A DNA stretch of 35,579 nt from Runella sp. (GTDB lineage Bacteria; Bacteroidota; Bacteroidia; Cytophagales; Spirosomataceae), in the NCBI RefSeq assembly GCF_027484545.1, contig NZ_JAIXST010000003.1, positions 1 through 35,579 on the forward strand. The letters run 5' to 3'. A program made the position numbers and the translations under genes. The notes below the pieces were generated by a model. It was not told the DNA's origin. It saw nothing but the letters and a program-made list of their open reading frames with translations, and did not search any database. The first letter of the stretch is position 1; the number at the start of each line of letters is the position of its first letter. Below, one piece after another: positions 25,909 to 34,998 of this stretch.

Positions 25909-26997
25909 ATGAGTAATCGTTATGCGTCTTTGGCGCTTGAATTGACTACACCAGTCGATGATGAGCGGCCTGTGTTTATTTCTGGCAATTTTTGTGAGTG
26001 GTATCCTGATATTGAGCGTTTTCGGATGCAAAAAATTGAGATCGGTAAATACCATTTTCAATTCCCTTCTGATTTTTTGTTTGAACAACCTCTTGAATAC
26101 AAATATACGCGCGGCGGTTGGGATCAAGTGGAGTTAGACGCTTTTGGGGAAACCCCTCAGAATCGGAAAATTCGCACGAGAAGCATTATGCAACGGGATT
26201 TTGTGCCGCATTGGCGCAAAAATGGCCAAGTGTTTGATGCCAAATTTGCACCAACAATTGAAACCGTTTCAGAAGCGTTTGAAATTCCTCAACTAAATCG
26301 GAAACGTCGAATACAGATTTTATTGCCTTACGATTATCATACTTCAACCAAATCGTATCCTGTATTGTATTTACAAGATGGTCAAAACCTCTTCGGCGAT
26401 GGGTCGGTGTATGGCAATTGGGAGATTGATAAAAAAATGGCAATCCTGGCTGGGCAGGGAAAAGGAGATATTATCATTGTGGCTATTGACCATGCTGATG
26501 AAGACCGATTGCATGAATTTGCCCCTTATACCCATCCTAAATTTGGAAAAGGTTCCGGTAAAAAGTATGCCAACTTTATTGTCAGAACATTAAAACCTTA
26601 TATTGATAAAAATTACCGTACTCGCCCCGAACGTCAGTTTACGGGAATCGGCGGGAGTTCGATGGGAGGGCTTATCAGTATTTATGCAGGTCTGATGTAC
26701 CCCGAGACTCTTGGTCGGTTATTGGTTTTTTCACCTTCACTTTGGGTTTCTGATAAGATTTATTTTGACTCCATAGAATTCTTTAACCCGCTAGAAACCA
26801 AGGTGTATATGTACGCAGGTGGGAAAGAAGGCCGATATATGGTACCCAGCGTGAAACGCCTTAAAGAGGCAGTTGAGCGCCAGGGTTGGTCGCCGAGCCG
26901 CTTACAGTTTAAACTTTCAGTTGACCCTAAAGGTGAGCATACAGAAGTACGTTGGGGAAAGGAATTTCCCCGGGCTGTAGAATGGCTGTTTGGATGA
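25909..26997 (+). CDS. Alpha/beta-hydrolase esterase (Fes/EstD type) with N-terminal starch-binding-like domain
   Basis: The 362-residue protein has two domains. Residues about 5-90 look like a CBM20/CBM48-type beta-sandwich (FISGNFCEWYPDIERFRM, PLEYKYTRGGWDQVE). Residues about 115-362 form a putative-esterase (esterase D / enterochelin esterase) fold with the oxyanion-side YLQDGQNLF, nucleophile Ser251 in GGSSMGG and His344 in GEHTEVRW. No signal peptide is visible, so it is probably cytoplasmic. The family hydrolyses esters of sugars, siderophores or thiols. The carbohydrate-binding-like domain suggests a glycan- or sugar-ester substrate, which is inference. Confidence 0.85.
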   Translation: MSNRYASLALELTTPVDDERPVFISGNFCEWYPDIERFRMQKIEIGKYHFQFPSDFLFEQPLEYKYTRGGWDQVELDAFGETPQNRKIRTRSIMQRDFVPHWRKNGQVFDAKFAPTIETVSEAFEIPQLNRKRRIQILLPYDYHTSTKSYPVLYLQDGQNLFGDGSVYGNWEIDKKMAILAGQGKGDIIIVAIDHADEDRLHEFAPYTHPKFGKGSGKKYANFIVRTLKPYIDKNYRTRPERQFTGIGGSSMGGLISIYAGLMYPETLGRLLVFSPSLWVSDKIYFDSIEFFNPLETKVYMYAGGKEGRYMVPSVKRLKEAVERQGWSPSRLQFKLSVDPKGEHTEVRWGKEFPRAVEWLFG

Positions 26998-27052
26998 AAT
27001 CCCCTGCTTCTTAGGCATTTTGGCACTTTTTTTGTTGTATAAGAATTGACTT

Positions 27053-27090
27053 TACCCATTTCTTAGTGAAAAAGGGGTATCGCTTTTCTT
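27053..27090 (+). terminator. Weak terminator-like hairpin after the esterase gene
   Basis: TACCC (27053-27057) can pair with GGGTA (27075-27079), with TTTC/GAAA pairing inside, followed by CGCTTTTCTT. The stem is interrupted by mismatches. Confidence 0.3.
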
Positions 27091-27107
27091 GATACACAGA
27101 AAACTCG

Positions 27108-29510
27108 GTGCTAGTGGAACAACTTTTCCGTACATTTTTTATTGGCCTATTCTCCCTGAATACAGGACGGAAAGCTCATGCTCAGTCAGTTGTCGCCTGT
27201 TTTTTATTCTTCATTTCATTTTTAGCTATTTCTGCTGCAAAGGCGCAATTTCCGCTCCTTTTAGAAGATATTAATGTCCAAGCCGATCCCGCAGGTCTAT
27301 TGACCACTTCATCAGGGAGCGATCCTCGGTTTTTGACCAATCATAACGGAGTTTTATATTTTACGGCAAAACAGAACGGGACGACAGTTGGCCTTTGGAA
27401 ATCAACGGGAAAATCAGCGGGAACAGTTAAAATTGCAGATTTGCCGGGAACGGCTTACGGATTAACAAGTGCGGGCAATTTGCTGTATTTCACTGCTGAC
27501 CAGTCTAGTTATGGTTTTGAACTATGGAAATCGGACGGAACTGCGGCAGGAACTGTTCGTGTCAAAGATATTTATCCGGGTAGCGTTGGAAGTGCGCCCG
27601 GTGGGCTTACCAACGTCAATGGAACGCTGTATTTTGTAGCTACAGACGCCACTCGCGGCAGTGAACTGTGGAAATCAAATGGGACGGATGCCGGAACAGT
27701 CATAGTTAAAGACATTATCGTGGGGACGGCGGAAAGTAATCCGCAAAATCTTACCAACATTAACGGAACACTGTATTTTGTTGCCAACGATGGTACCAAC
27801 GGCTATGAACTTTGGAAATCTAACGGGACAGCGGCGGGAACAGTACTTGTGAAGGACATTAACTCAGGGCCGGCAAGCAGTTCTCCACAATCACTGACCA
27901 ACATGAATGGCGTACTTTATTTTACGGCAGATAATGGCGTCAATGGATATGAACTTTGGAAATCGGATGGGACGACGAACGGTACTGTATTAGTGAGAGA
28001 TATTTGGTCAGGAAGTTTTAATTCAATGCCTCATTTTTTGACGAACGTAAATGGGATACTGTATTTTTCAGCAAACGACGGCGTAAGGGGTATTGAACTT
28101 TGGAAATCAACCGGTGTCGCTGCGGGAACCTCATTGGTTGCCGAAACACAGATCGGCAGCGCAAGCGGAGACCCGCGTTTTTTGAAAAATATAAAAGGTA
28201 CCTTATACTTTTCAGCTACCAATGGAATAACGGGGCAGGAGCTCTGGAAATCAGACGGAACGGTGGCAGGGACAGTAATGGTAAAAAATATTCGTCCCGG
28301 AGGGGAAGGCTCCAACAGTGCTCCATTTATGTTCAATGACCTAAAAGGAAATGTCTATTTCGTGGCAAATGATGGTACAAGCGGGCAGGAACTTTGGAAA
28401 TCGGACGGAAAAGAGACGGGTACAACCCCTGTGCTTGAACTTAAAGCAGGCGGAGACGGAAGTGCCATCAGCAATATGATTTCGGTAGTGGATACGATTT
28501 ATTTCACGGCTGACGACGGCAAAAAAGGGGCTGAAATTTGGAAATTGGAGTCGTGTTTACCTCTAAAAGTCCCATCAGATACAACCATTTGCCATACCGG
28601 GCCTATTTCACTTCCCCTGATGGTTGCCAATTACAGCAGTTTTGTAAATCCAATTTGGAGGAAAGGCAGCTTTGACGGGCCTATTCTATCTACCCCAACC
28701 AATGTAATTCTGGACGCCACTAAAACAGATTTTTACGTAACTGCCCAGTTAAGTACCGGATGTATAAGTTCGGCTCAACTAACGGTACGGACTATTTCTC
28801 TTCCTGAAAGTGTAGGAAGCATTCGGGTTTTATTGGAAGGGGCTTATCGGTATGGCATTGGAACAATGACAACTAAATTAAATGAGCAGGGACTTTTGCC
28901 GGGACAAACTCCTACGAGTCCATTGGGATTAAAAACTCCTTCCAAACAGCCTTACTCTGGCTTCCCGTGGTATTATAATGGCAACGAAGCCATAAGTACT
29001 TATGAATCAAATATTACGGATTGGGTGTTAGTATCACTCCGAACTGACCGGGCTGACCCCGTAACTACCGTCTTTAAAGCGGCGGCACAATTACAGAGCG
29101 ACGGGGTTTCCGTCGTTACGGGCTGCCCGAGCCGTTTGAGGGAATTTACGAACTATTATGTCGCTGTAGAGCATCGAAATCATGTTGGAATCGTTTCATC
29201 TACTCCTACCTTGTTTATCAATGGAGGTTTCTTTTATGATTTCACCATTAATCAGTCCTACATTCCGTCCAATATGCCAGCAATTGGTCAGAAAGTTACT
29301 GAAAATCGCTATATGATGTATGCGGGAGACTTTCAAAAAGTTACGACTGGAAATGAAGTAAATGCCAATGATATTTCGGTTTGGCAACGCGATAATGGGC
29401 TGTTTGCCCGCTATTTGTCAAGTGATGCCAACATGGATGGTGAAGTGAACGCACTGGATAAGATTCTTTGGGCCGTAAACAATGGGTTATTTTCGGGAGT
29501 GAGATTCTGA
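27108..29510 (+). CDS. Secreted ELWxxDGT-repeat protein with dockerin-like C-terminus
   Basis: The 800-residue protein has nine repeats of 46-49 residues at about 95-480, each with an ELWKSDGTxAGTV core and an LYFxAxDGxxGxELW strand; together these should fold as a beta-propeller. A non-repeat beta region follows (about 485-740). The last 50 residues hold two EF-hand-like units (VNANDISVWQRDNG and DANMDGEVNALDKILWAVNNG) like a dockerin. A signal peptide ends AISAAKAQF. No in-frame ATG precedes it: GTG at 27108 or 27114 must serve, since a stop lies at 27090-27092. The unknown exported protein begins 18 bases after it. Function is probably extracellular binding or adhesion. Confidence 0.85.
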   Translation: MLVEQLFRTFFIGLFSLNTGRKAHAQSVVACFLFFISFLAISAAKAQFPLLLEDINVQADPAGLLTTSSGSDPRFLTNHNGVLYFTAKQNGTTVGLWKSTGKSAGTVKIADLPGTAYGLTSAGNLLYFTADQSSYGFELWKSDGTAAGTVRVKDIYPGSVGSAPGGLTNVNGTLYFVATDATRGSELWKSNGTDAGTVIVKDIIVGTAESNPQNLTNINGTLYFVANDGTNGYELWKSNGTAAGTVLVKDINSGPASSSPQSLTNMNGVLYFTADNGVNGYELWKSDGTTNGTVLVRDIWSGSFNSMPHFLTNVNGILYFSANDGVRGIELWKSTGVAAGTSLVAETQIGSASGDPRFLKNIKGTLYFSATNGITGQELWKSDGTVAGTVMVKNIRPGGEGSNSAPFMFNDLKGNVYFVANDGTSGQELWKSDGKETGTTPVLELKAGGDGSAISNMISVVDTIYFTADDGKKGAEIWKLESCLPLKVPSDTTICHTGPISLPLMVANYSSFVNPIWRKGSFDGPILSTPTNVILDATKTDFYVTAQLSTGCISSAQLTVRTISLPESVGSIRVLLEGAYRYGIGTMTTKLNEQGLLPGQTPTSPLGLKTPSKQPYSGFPWYYNGNEAISTYESNITDWVLVSLRTDRADPVTTVFKAAAQLQSDGVSVVTGCPSRLREFTNYYVAVEHRNHVGIVSSTPTLFINGGFFYDFTINQSYIPSNMPAIGQKVTENRYMMYAGDFQKVTTGNEVNANDISVWQRDNGLFARYLSSDANMDGEVNALDKILWAVNNGLFSGVRF

Positions 29511-29528
29511 TGTTGAAAGGATAAAAAG

Positions 29529-31457
29529 ATGAAGAACAAACTTTATATCGTTCTATTGATACAACTGTTGGCAGGAGCTTTGTTTGCACAAGGCATTCCC
29601 GATGTGGTAGTATACGAACCTGATGAGGGTGGCTATCCTCAAGGTTATACACCGGCGTTTAAGTTGGGGATATTTGATTTGTCGAGTACTGCTTCTAACG
29701 AACCTTTTCGACATTTACTCAAGTTGTTTGAACCCCAAAAAGTGGTCTGGGACGACATTACTGATTTTAGAGATTTCGGCTTTAAGGCATTTTTTGGTGG
29801 GACAGGCGAAGGAAAACCCAAAGAAAATCGCTATTCAGATATTAATGAGGGTGCATTTAGAGATGCCTTTACGGTGGACGGAGAGTCGTTTGGAAAAAAT
29901 CCTATTTATTCCCCCGACCCTAATCGAACATTATCTGCTCAGGGTCAGCGATTCAGGTGTTTCAATGCTCCTTTTTTATCAGTTACCATTGACAACGTAG
30001 ATGAAGCTGGTAAATGGAATCCGTTTTTACTCACTCCCCATGAATTAGACCGGCGTGGAAAATACGCGGGAGATTCCCGCATGGGTTTTTTACGTTGGGA
30101 TATCGAAACTTTTTCCAATGCTGAATGGCTATCAATTCTTCGAGGCAGGCAGGTATGGGAAAACGGTAAGTATCGTCATTATTTAAACGGTGGGACCGAC
30201 CCTAATTTTAAAAATTTAGATGATGAACAATTTTTTAATTATGTGCAGCATCGTTGGAGTTATGTATTTACGGAGTTGTTTTACAAAACAAAGTTGTACA
30301 GTAAAAATGCGAAACTGTGGCAATATGGGGCGGGCCCCATCAACCAGATGGACCCCTTTATTTTTCAGCAATTTGATGACAACGGTAATATAAATTCCAA
30401 TTGGGGGGTACCCAATAACCCAATTTGGAAACTCCGTAATAACATTAATAATCGGGCGGTCAATGAAGAATTGAACTACATGGAAAGCTGGGATTTTGTG
30501 CAGCAATTTGCCATGTGGGCTATTTTAAAGTATGATTCAGAAAACAATTATTGGGGCAATACTGACATTATCCGCTTGAAAAATACCCCTAAAACCAACG
30601 TCACTACGGGTCCGCCGACGCGTTATCATGTGGTGGATATTGGTGCTGATGCAGCTACTGGCAATCGTCGCGCTCGGATTACTCTCCATGCACAGGATGG
30701 AAGCCTTCGGTTGGCTGACCGTGAATATCGCGTTACTTTCCAACATTGGCGGGGTTTTGCCGAAGTTACGTTCCCTGTGGGTACGCATACGATTGAGTTG
30801 ACCACCAGTTCACCCGAACTTGTTTGGCAAACCGATGATCACTTTTTATTACTGATTTGGAGTACGATTTATTGTGCTCGTTATCATGAACCTACCAAAT
30901 TAGGTTTTATCAACTGGGAGCCGACGCCACGTACCTACAATTACAGTCCTTATTCGTTAGCGACAACGGATATTTTTGAACAGCGAATCTATGATGCGAT
31001 TGTTGGCTTTACCAATTTACAGAATTATGGTGTAGTCAATTGGGAGGCCAATACGATTGGGAAAGTCAATACGATGGTGCGGGAAAGCATTATTTTGGCT
31101 CAGAAGAAAATAGCCCCTTACAAAACACATATTGAAAACCAGACCTTGATTTTTACGGATGTAAGTACCGACGGAGGGCAAACATGGATTACGGGAGGCT
31201 ACCCTCAAACCCCTTTTGAGGCTCACTATAATGGCTGGTGGATGGGAGGGTTTTTTCAAAACAACCAGTCGTATCCGATGGTTTTTGGCTCGTATAATGC
31301 GCAGCAGCAGACATTTTTGTTTACGCATCTGGCAGGAAAATTACCTGCGGGTACCCTCAACTACAAAGTAAGAGTGAAAGTCCCTAATTCTTCGGCAACT
31401 TATACCTTTGATTTATCGTCGACCCGAAATTTGGCGTATTCGCTGTTTAAAATCTAA
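29529..31457 (+). CDS. Exported protein of unknown function, operon partner of the ELWxxDGT protein
   Basis: The 642-residue protein has a clear signal peptide (MKNKLYIVLLIQLLAGALFAQ). It is rich in Trp, Tyr and Asn. The first 350 residues look mixed alpha/beta with an N-terminal motif DVVVYEPDEGGYPQGYTPAF. A beta-sandwich-like stretch lies at about 365-435 (RITLHAQDGSLRLADREY, FPVGTHTIELTTS). The final 100 residues are beta-rich. I do not recognise the family. It starts 18 bases after the preceding gene, so the two are co-transcribed and probably act together outside the inner membrane. It ends 17 bases from a convergent gene. Confidence 0.7.
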   Translation: MKNKLYIVLLIQLLAGALFAQGIPDVVVYEPDEGGYPQGYTPAFKLGIFDLSSTASNEPFRHLLKLFEPQKVVWDDITDFRDFGFKAFFGGTGEGKPKENRYSDINEGAFRDAFTVDGESFGKNPIYSPDPNRTLSAQGQRFRCFNAPFLSVTIDNVDEAGKWNPFLLTPHELDRRGKYAGDSRMGFLRWDIETFSNAEWLSILRGRQVWENGKYRHYLNGGTDPNFKNLDDEQFFNYVQHRWSYVFTELFYKTKLYSKNAKLWQYGAGPINQMDPFIFQQFDDNGNINSNWGVPNNPIWKLRNNINNRAVNEELNYMESWDFVQQFAMWAILKYDSENNYWGNTDIIRLKNTPKTNVTTGPPTRYHVVDIGADAATGNRRARITLHAQDGSLRLADREYRVTFQHWRGFAEVTFPVGTHTIELTTSSPELVWQTDDHFLLLIWSTIYCARYHEPTKLGFINWEPTPRTYNYSPYSLATTDIFEQRIYDAIVGFTNLQNYGVVNWEANTIGKVNTMVRESIILAQKKIAPYKTHIENQTLIFTDVSTDGGQTWITGGYPQTPFEAHYNGWWMGGFFQNNQSYPMVFGSYNAQQQTFLFTHLAGKLPAGTLNYKVRVKVPNSSATYTFDLSSTRNLAYSLFKI

Positions 31458-31474
31458 GAGAAAATCAGATTGTC

Positions 31475-32227
31475 CTACTTCAACAAAACAGCATTAATGG
31501 CTTTCCAGTCTATCTGTTTCACAATTTGGCGGGCGAGTTCGAAAGGTGCGGTGATAGTTACTACTACGTTTTCAACCAAATTTCCTCCTTTTTTGAAATG
31601 AGGCTGATAGCGGGTATCTTGTCCTCTTTGAACGGGTTTGGTATTCCAACCGCCCAGTAAAACTACTGTTTCCTGACGGCCAACCGCTCCTTCAAGATCA
31701 GGCTTGAGACGCACTTCCAAGGCCAATGGAGCACCTGTTACGGGAATGGTTTGGGAGTTTTCAATGATACGGGCACTTTCGGTGTCTTGCAGGCGGTAGT
31801 TACCCAAATTCATCTCTACACTTACAGAATAGGTATCATTGGAGCGTTGGGCAATAGCGTTGGGATTTTCGCGATACATAGTATCACGCGGAACATAGAG
31901 GGAAGTTTGTGGTTTGTTGACTGATTTTGAAGTATCCGTTTCGGCTTTTCGGGCGGCGGTTACGTCAGCACGTTCCATCAAAAGGTCGTACCGATCGCTG
32001 CACAAGTGAACAAATCCACCCCATTCTGAAGTAACTTCTAAGCTGCCCATGGAGTGTTTTTCGTCAAATACTTTCCAATTGCCTTCGGGAGTTTTAGCCG
32101 TGAATTGCCGTTGAAGTTCCTTGACAACTCGCTCGTACGCTTGGTTTTCTGTTTCCGTAGCGGGGCGACATTGTGCCTGTATTCCCAATGTAAGGGTGAT
32201 AAATAGTGCAGTCAGGATGAATTTCAT
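31475..32227 (-). CDS. Exported protein of unknown function (250 aa)
   Basis: The signal peptide MKFILTALFITLTLGIQAQ is followed by a soluble, charged protein. There is one Cys pair candidate (QCRPATE and HLCSDRYD). Residues about 130-220 are beta-rich (YSVSVEMNLGNYRLQ, LALEVRLKPDLEG, ETVVLLGGWNTKP) and a short helical end follows (FELARQIVKQIDWKAI). No family is recognised. The unit is probably monocistronic: the next gene upstream ends 241 bases away beyond a long hairpin. Confidence 0.65.
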   Translation of the reverse strand: MKFILTALFITLTLGIQAQCRPATETENQAYERVVKELQRQFTAKTPEGNWKVFDEKHSMGSLEVTSEWGGFVHLCSDRYDLLMERADVTAARKAETDTSKSVNKPQTSLYVPRDTMYRENPNAIAQRSNDTYSVSVEMNLGNYRLQDTESARIIENSQTIPVTGAPLALEVRLKPDLEGAVGRQETVVLLGGWNTKPVQRGQDTRYQPHFKKGGNLVENVVVTITAPFELARQIVKQIDWKAINAVLLK

Positions 32228-32385
32228 AGCAGTACTGGTTTTCTTACCTGTGTTGAGTAGGGTATTTTGATAATTTGAAGAGCCTCAACGTAAATTTAAC
32301 GTAAAAAAATCATGCTAATCCATTTTTGTAGAACTATTTCCCCAAAATCTATTTAATGGCTCGTTAGCCTGATTGTCCCATACTG

Positions 32386-32433
32386 TCAATGTAATTGTAC
32401 TGAAAATCAGAAATTTCAGTACAATTACATTGA
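32386..32433. repeat. Perfect 20-bp inverted repeat in an intergenic gap
   Basis: Arms 32386-32405 and 32414-32433 are perfectly complementary around an 8-base loop. The site is 35 bases after the propeller gene's stop codon on the minus strand. No T-tract follows on that strand. It may be a terminator, an RNA-stabilising stem or a short repeat. The rest of 32228-32468 is AT-rich with nothing else recognisable. Confidence 0.75.
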
Positions 32434-32468
32434 TGAGATTGTACAAACTCCTATAGGCTTTGCTCCAC

Positions 32469-33533
32469 TTACACCCTTGCTAACTTCACTGGATAAGTCT
32501 GTTTGGCATTCCATTGGCAGATATAGATGTTTTCGTCATTGTCAATGCACACGTCATGGCAGTGCATCAGAATGCCGTCAACAGTTGGTTTGTCCTGAAC
32601 CATCAGCTGAAGCTGGCCATTGCGGTATTCGGGTTTTGTTCCGCCAGGATTGGAAACTACTTTGTCGTTTTTGTCCAAAATCGTTACAAAACCAGAATTG
32701 TTGGTTTGATTCAAATAGCGTAAACGCGACCAACACACCCCGGCAAATAAATGGTCGCCGTGAATGACAGGGCGGCACACAAAGGCTCCGGGCAAGAAGA
32801 TAGTCGAAAGGTATTTGCCGTCTAAGGTAAAGCGTTTGAAGGCGTTATGGACGCGCGAAGTAATAAGCAGCGTTGGATTGGCTTTATTGCGATAGTCAAC
32901 CGTGATGCCGTGTGCCGTAGCGAATTGCTCATCTCCATCACCGGGACCGCCGAACTTACGGATAAACTCTCCTTTGGAAGTATATTGTAAAATCCACTGT
33001 GAACCATATCCATCGGCTACGTAAATGTCACCGTTGGGTCCAATGGCAGTTTCGGTGGGAAGAAACTTGTCTTCGGGTTTGTAAGCACCTACTTTTGATG
33101 GATGTTCAATGGTATAAAGCGGCTTGCCGTTGATGTCGGTTTTGGTTACTTTACCTGAATTAGGGTCACAGATAAACAAAAACTCTTCTCCGTTGGCATT
33201 CCAAAGTGTCAGACCGTGTCCACCCGGATATTCGTGTCCCCAACTGTTCAGAAGTTTACCCGATTTGTCATACACCAAAATATTGTTTTTGGTTTCGTCC
33301 GTTACCATGATCAGCCGCCCTTTGCTGTCCATCACCATTTCGTGACAGTTTTTGACGGGAAATTGGGAAGCATCCAGCTTGCCCCAATTGGCCTGAATTT
33401 TATAACGGTGCGAGCCGTGACCAATGATGTCGCCATCGGCAGGCTGAGCTTTAACGGAAGTGATAATGGAGGGCGCAAGCAAGGTAGCAGCGGCAGTTTT
33501 GACGAAATCGCGGCGTGAGTTGGAAAGATTCAT
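32469..33533 (-). CDS. Tat-exported six-bladed beta-propeller (NHL/peptidylglycine lyase-like)
   Basis: A 354-residue protein from ATG 33533 (MNLSNSRRDFVKTAAATLL). The twin-arginine signal SRRDFVKTAAATLLAPSIITSVKAQ makes this start convincing; the open frame continues 39 codons upstream without signal character. The mature part has NHL-like blades: HEMVMDSKGRLIMVTDE, GHGLTLWNANGEEFLFICD, ETAIGPNGDIYVADGYGSQW, ATAHGITVDYRN and MHCHDVCIDNDENIYICQW. Conserved His at blade starts recalls peptidylglycine amidating lyase propellers, whose metal site uses such histidines. Tat export implies folding, perhaps with a cofactor or metal, before transport. The function is unassigned. Confidence 0.82.
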   Translation of the reverse strand: MNLSNSRRDFVKTAAATLLAPSIITSVKAQPADGDIIGHGSHRYKIQANWGKLDASQFPVKNCHEMVMDSKGRLIMVTDETKNNILVYDKSGKLLNSWGHEYPGGHGLTLWNANGEEFLFICDPNSGKVTKTDINGKPLYTIEHPSKVGAYKPEDKFLPTETAIGPNGDIYVADGYGSQWILQYTSKGEFIRKFGGPGDGDEQFATAHGITVDYRNKANPTLLITSRVHNAFKRFTLDGKYLSTIFLPGAFVCRPVIHGDHLFAGVCWSRLRYLNQTNNSGFVTILDKNDKVVSNPGGTKPEYRNGQLQLMVQDKPTVDGILMHCHDVCIDNDENIYICQWNAKQTYPVKLARV

Positions 33534-33686
33534 GGTTTTGGAAATGACGTTTTTACCAATAAGCATCAGACCCTCTTTTTTTACTTCTAAATCTTGGGCA
33601 CCCTTTCGTGTTTCCTTCAGACAGGGTCTGTTTTGAAACATTCTTTCCATCGGCGCAGTTTTCTAAAAACAGATTACGTTGTTTTT

Positions 33687-34994
33687 ATGAATCAACCGAT
33701 TACACTTTTTTGGTATCGCCGCGATTTGCGTTTACACGATAACGCAGGCCTATATCACGCCCTCAGATCAGGCAATCCTGTTTTGCCTATTTTTATTTTT
33801 GATTCAGAAATCTTAGACCAACTTGATGATAAACGAGACCGCCGCGTAGAGTTTATTCACCAAGCCATGGGTGAGTTACAGACGAAGTTGGTGGAAATGG
33901 GCAGCACAATTGCTGTTAACTACGGAAAACCGCTTGACATTTGGCAACAACTCACGGAAAAATTTGAGATTGCAGAAGTACATACCAACCACGATTATGA
34001 ACCCTACGCTATTGTCCGTGACAAGACAATTGGAGAATTTCTCAATTCAAAAGGCATTGCTTTTTACACGCACAAAGACCAGTGCATTTTTGAGAAAAGC
34101 GAAGTGCTGAGCGGCGCAGGTACACCCTATACCGTTTTTACGCCCTACAGCCGTAAATGGAAAGAAAAGGTAAATGAATTTTACCTGCGTTCTTATCCGA
34201 CTGAGGCTTATTTCGATGCCTTTTTGAAAACACAACCCTCAGAGATTATTTCGCTCGAAAGCATGGGATTTGAAGCGATGGGGCAACCGTTTCCGTCGAA
34301 GGAAGTACGGAAAGAACTTCTGGAAAACTACAAAGAGCGACGCGATATTCCATCCATTCCCGGTACATCTCGGTTGAGTGTTCATTTACGTTTTGGGACG
34401 ATTTCGATTCGTGAATTGGTTCGTGAAGCTCAAAAGCTAAACGAAACGTTTTTGAATGAGCTGATTTGGCGGGATTTTTACATGCAAATCCTCTGGCATT
34501 GTCCGCACATAGGTCAGGGCAAAGCCTTTCGAGCCGATTATGATAAAATTGAATGGCGGCATGACGAGGCGCAGTTTCAGGCGTGGTGTGAAGGGCGAAC
34601 GGGTTATCCGATTGTGGATGCAGGAATGCGAGAATTAAATGCTACGGGCTTTATGCACAACCGCGTCCGAATGATTGTGGCGAGTTTTTTAACCAAACAT
34701 TTGCTCATTGACTGGCGTTGGGGAGAAGCTTATTTTGCCCAAAAATTGCTAGATTTTGACTTGTCGGCCAACAACGGCGGTTGGCAGTGGGCATCAGGGT
34801 CGGGAACAGATGCCGCGCCTTATTTTCGGATTTTTAACCCTACTTCTCAAACCCAAAAATTTGACCCCCAACTCATTTATATTAAGAAATGGGTCCCTGA
34901 AGTCAGCCATTTTGGCTACCTGGAACCTATTGTAGATCATGCTTTTGCGCGGGAACGGTGTTTGAAGGTGTATCAGAAGGCGTTGAAGGGATAG
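33687..34994 (+). CDS. phrB: Deoxyribodipyrimidine photolyase (class I CPD photolyase family)
   Basis: A 435-residue protein from ATG 33687 (MNQPITLFWYRRDLRLHDNA), the usual N-terminus; the frame is open further upstream without homology. The N-terminal antenna-binding domain is followed by the FAD domain with TSRLSVHLRFGTISIREL, ELIWRDFYMQILWHCP, WCEGRTGYPIVDAGMRELNATG, MHNRVRMIVASFLTKHLLIDWRWGE and DLSANNGGWQWASGSGTDAAPYFRIFNP. This complete set of class I signature stretches supports repair of cyclobutane pyrimidine dimers in blue light. A cryptochrome role cannot be excluded from sequence alone. Its stop lies four bases from that of the convergent regulator gene. Confidence 0.92.
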   Translation: MNQPITLFWYRRDLRLHDNAGLYHALRSGNPVLPIFIFDSEILDQLDDKRDRRVEFIHQAMGELQTKLVEMGSTIAVNYGKPLDIWQQLTEKFEIAEVHTNHDYEPYAIVRDKTIGEFLNSKGIAFYTHKDQCIFEKSEVLSGAGTPYTVFTPYSRKWKEKVNEFYLRSYPTEAYFDAFLKTQPSEIISLESMGFEAMGQPFPSKEVRKELLENYKERRDIPSIPGTSRLSVHLRFGTISIRELVREAQKLNETFLNELIWRDFYMQILWHCPHIGQGKAFRADYDKIEWRHDEAQFQAWCEGRTGYPIVDAGMRELNATGFMHNRVRMIVASFLTKHLLIDWRWGEAYFAQKLLDFDLSANNGGWQWASGSGTDAAPYFRIFNPTSQTQKFDPQLIYIKKWVPEVSHFGYLEPIVDHAFARERCLKVYQKALKG

Positions 34995-34998
34995 GTTT

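Noticed and set aside
27089-27274. 61-codon open frame overlapping the start of the ELWxxDGT gene
   Set aside because: TTG start and no family features; the overlapping frame has the signal peptide and the repeats.
27390-28560. DNA repeats considered as a CRISPR or tandem array
   Set aside because: The period is 138-147 bases and follows the ELWxxDGT protein repeats; there are no spacers and no cas genes.
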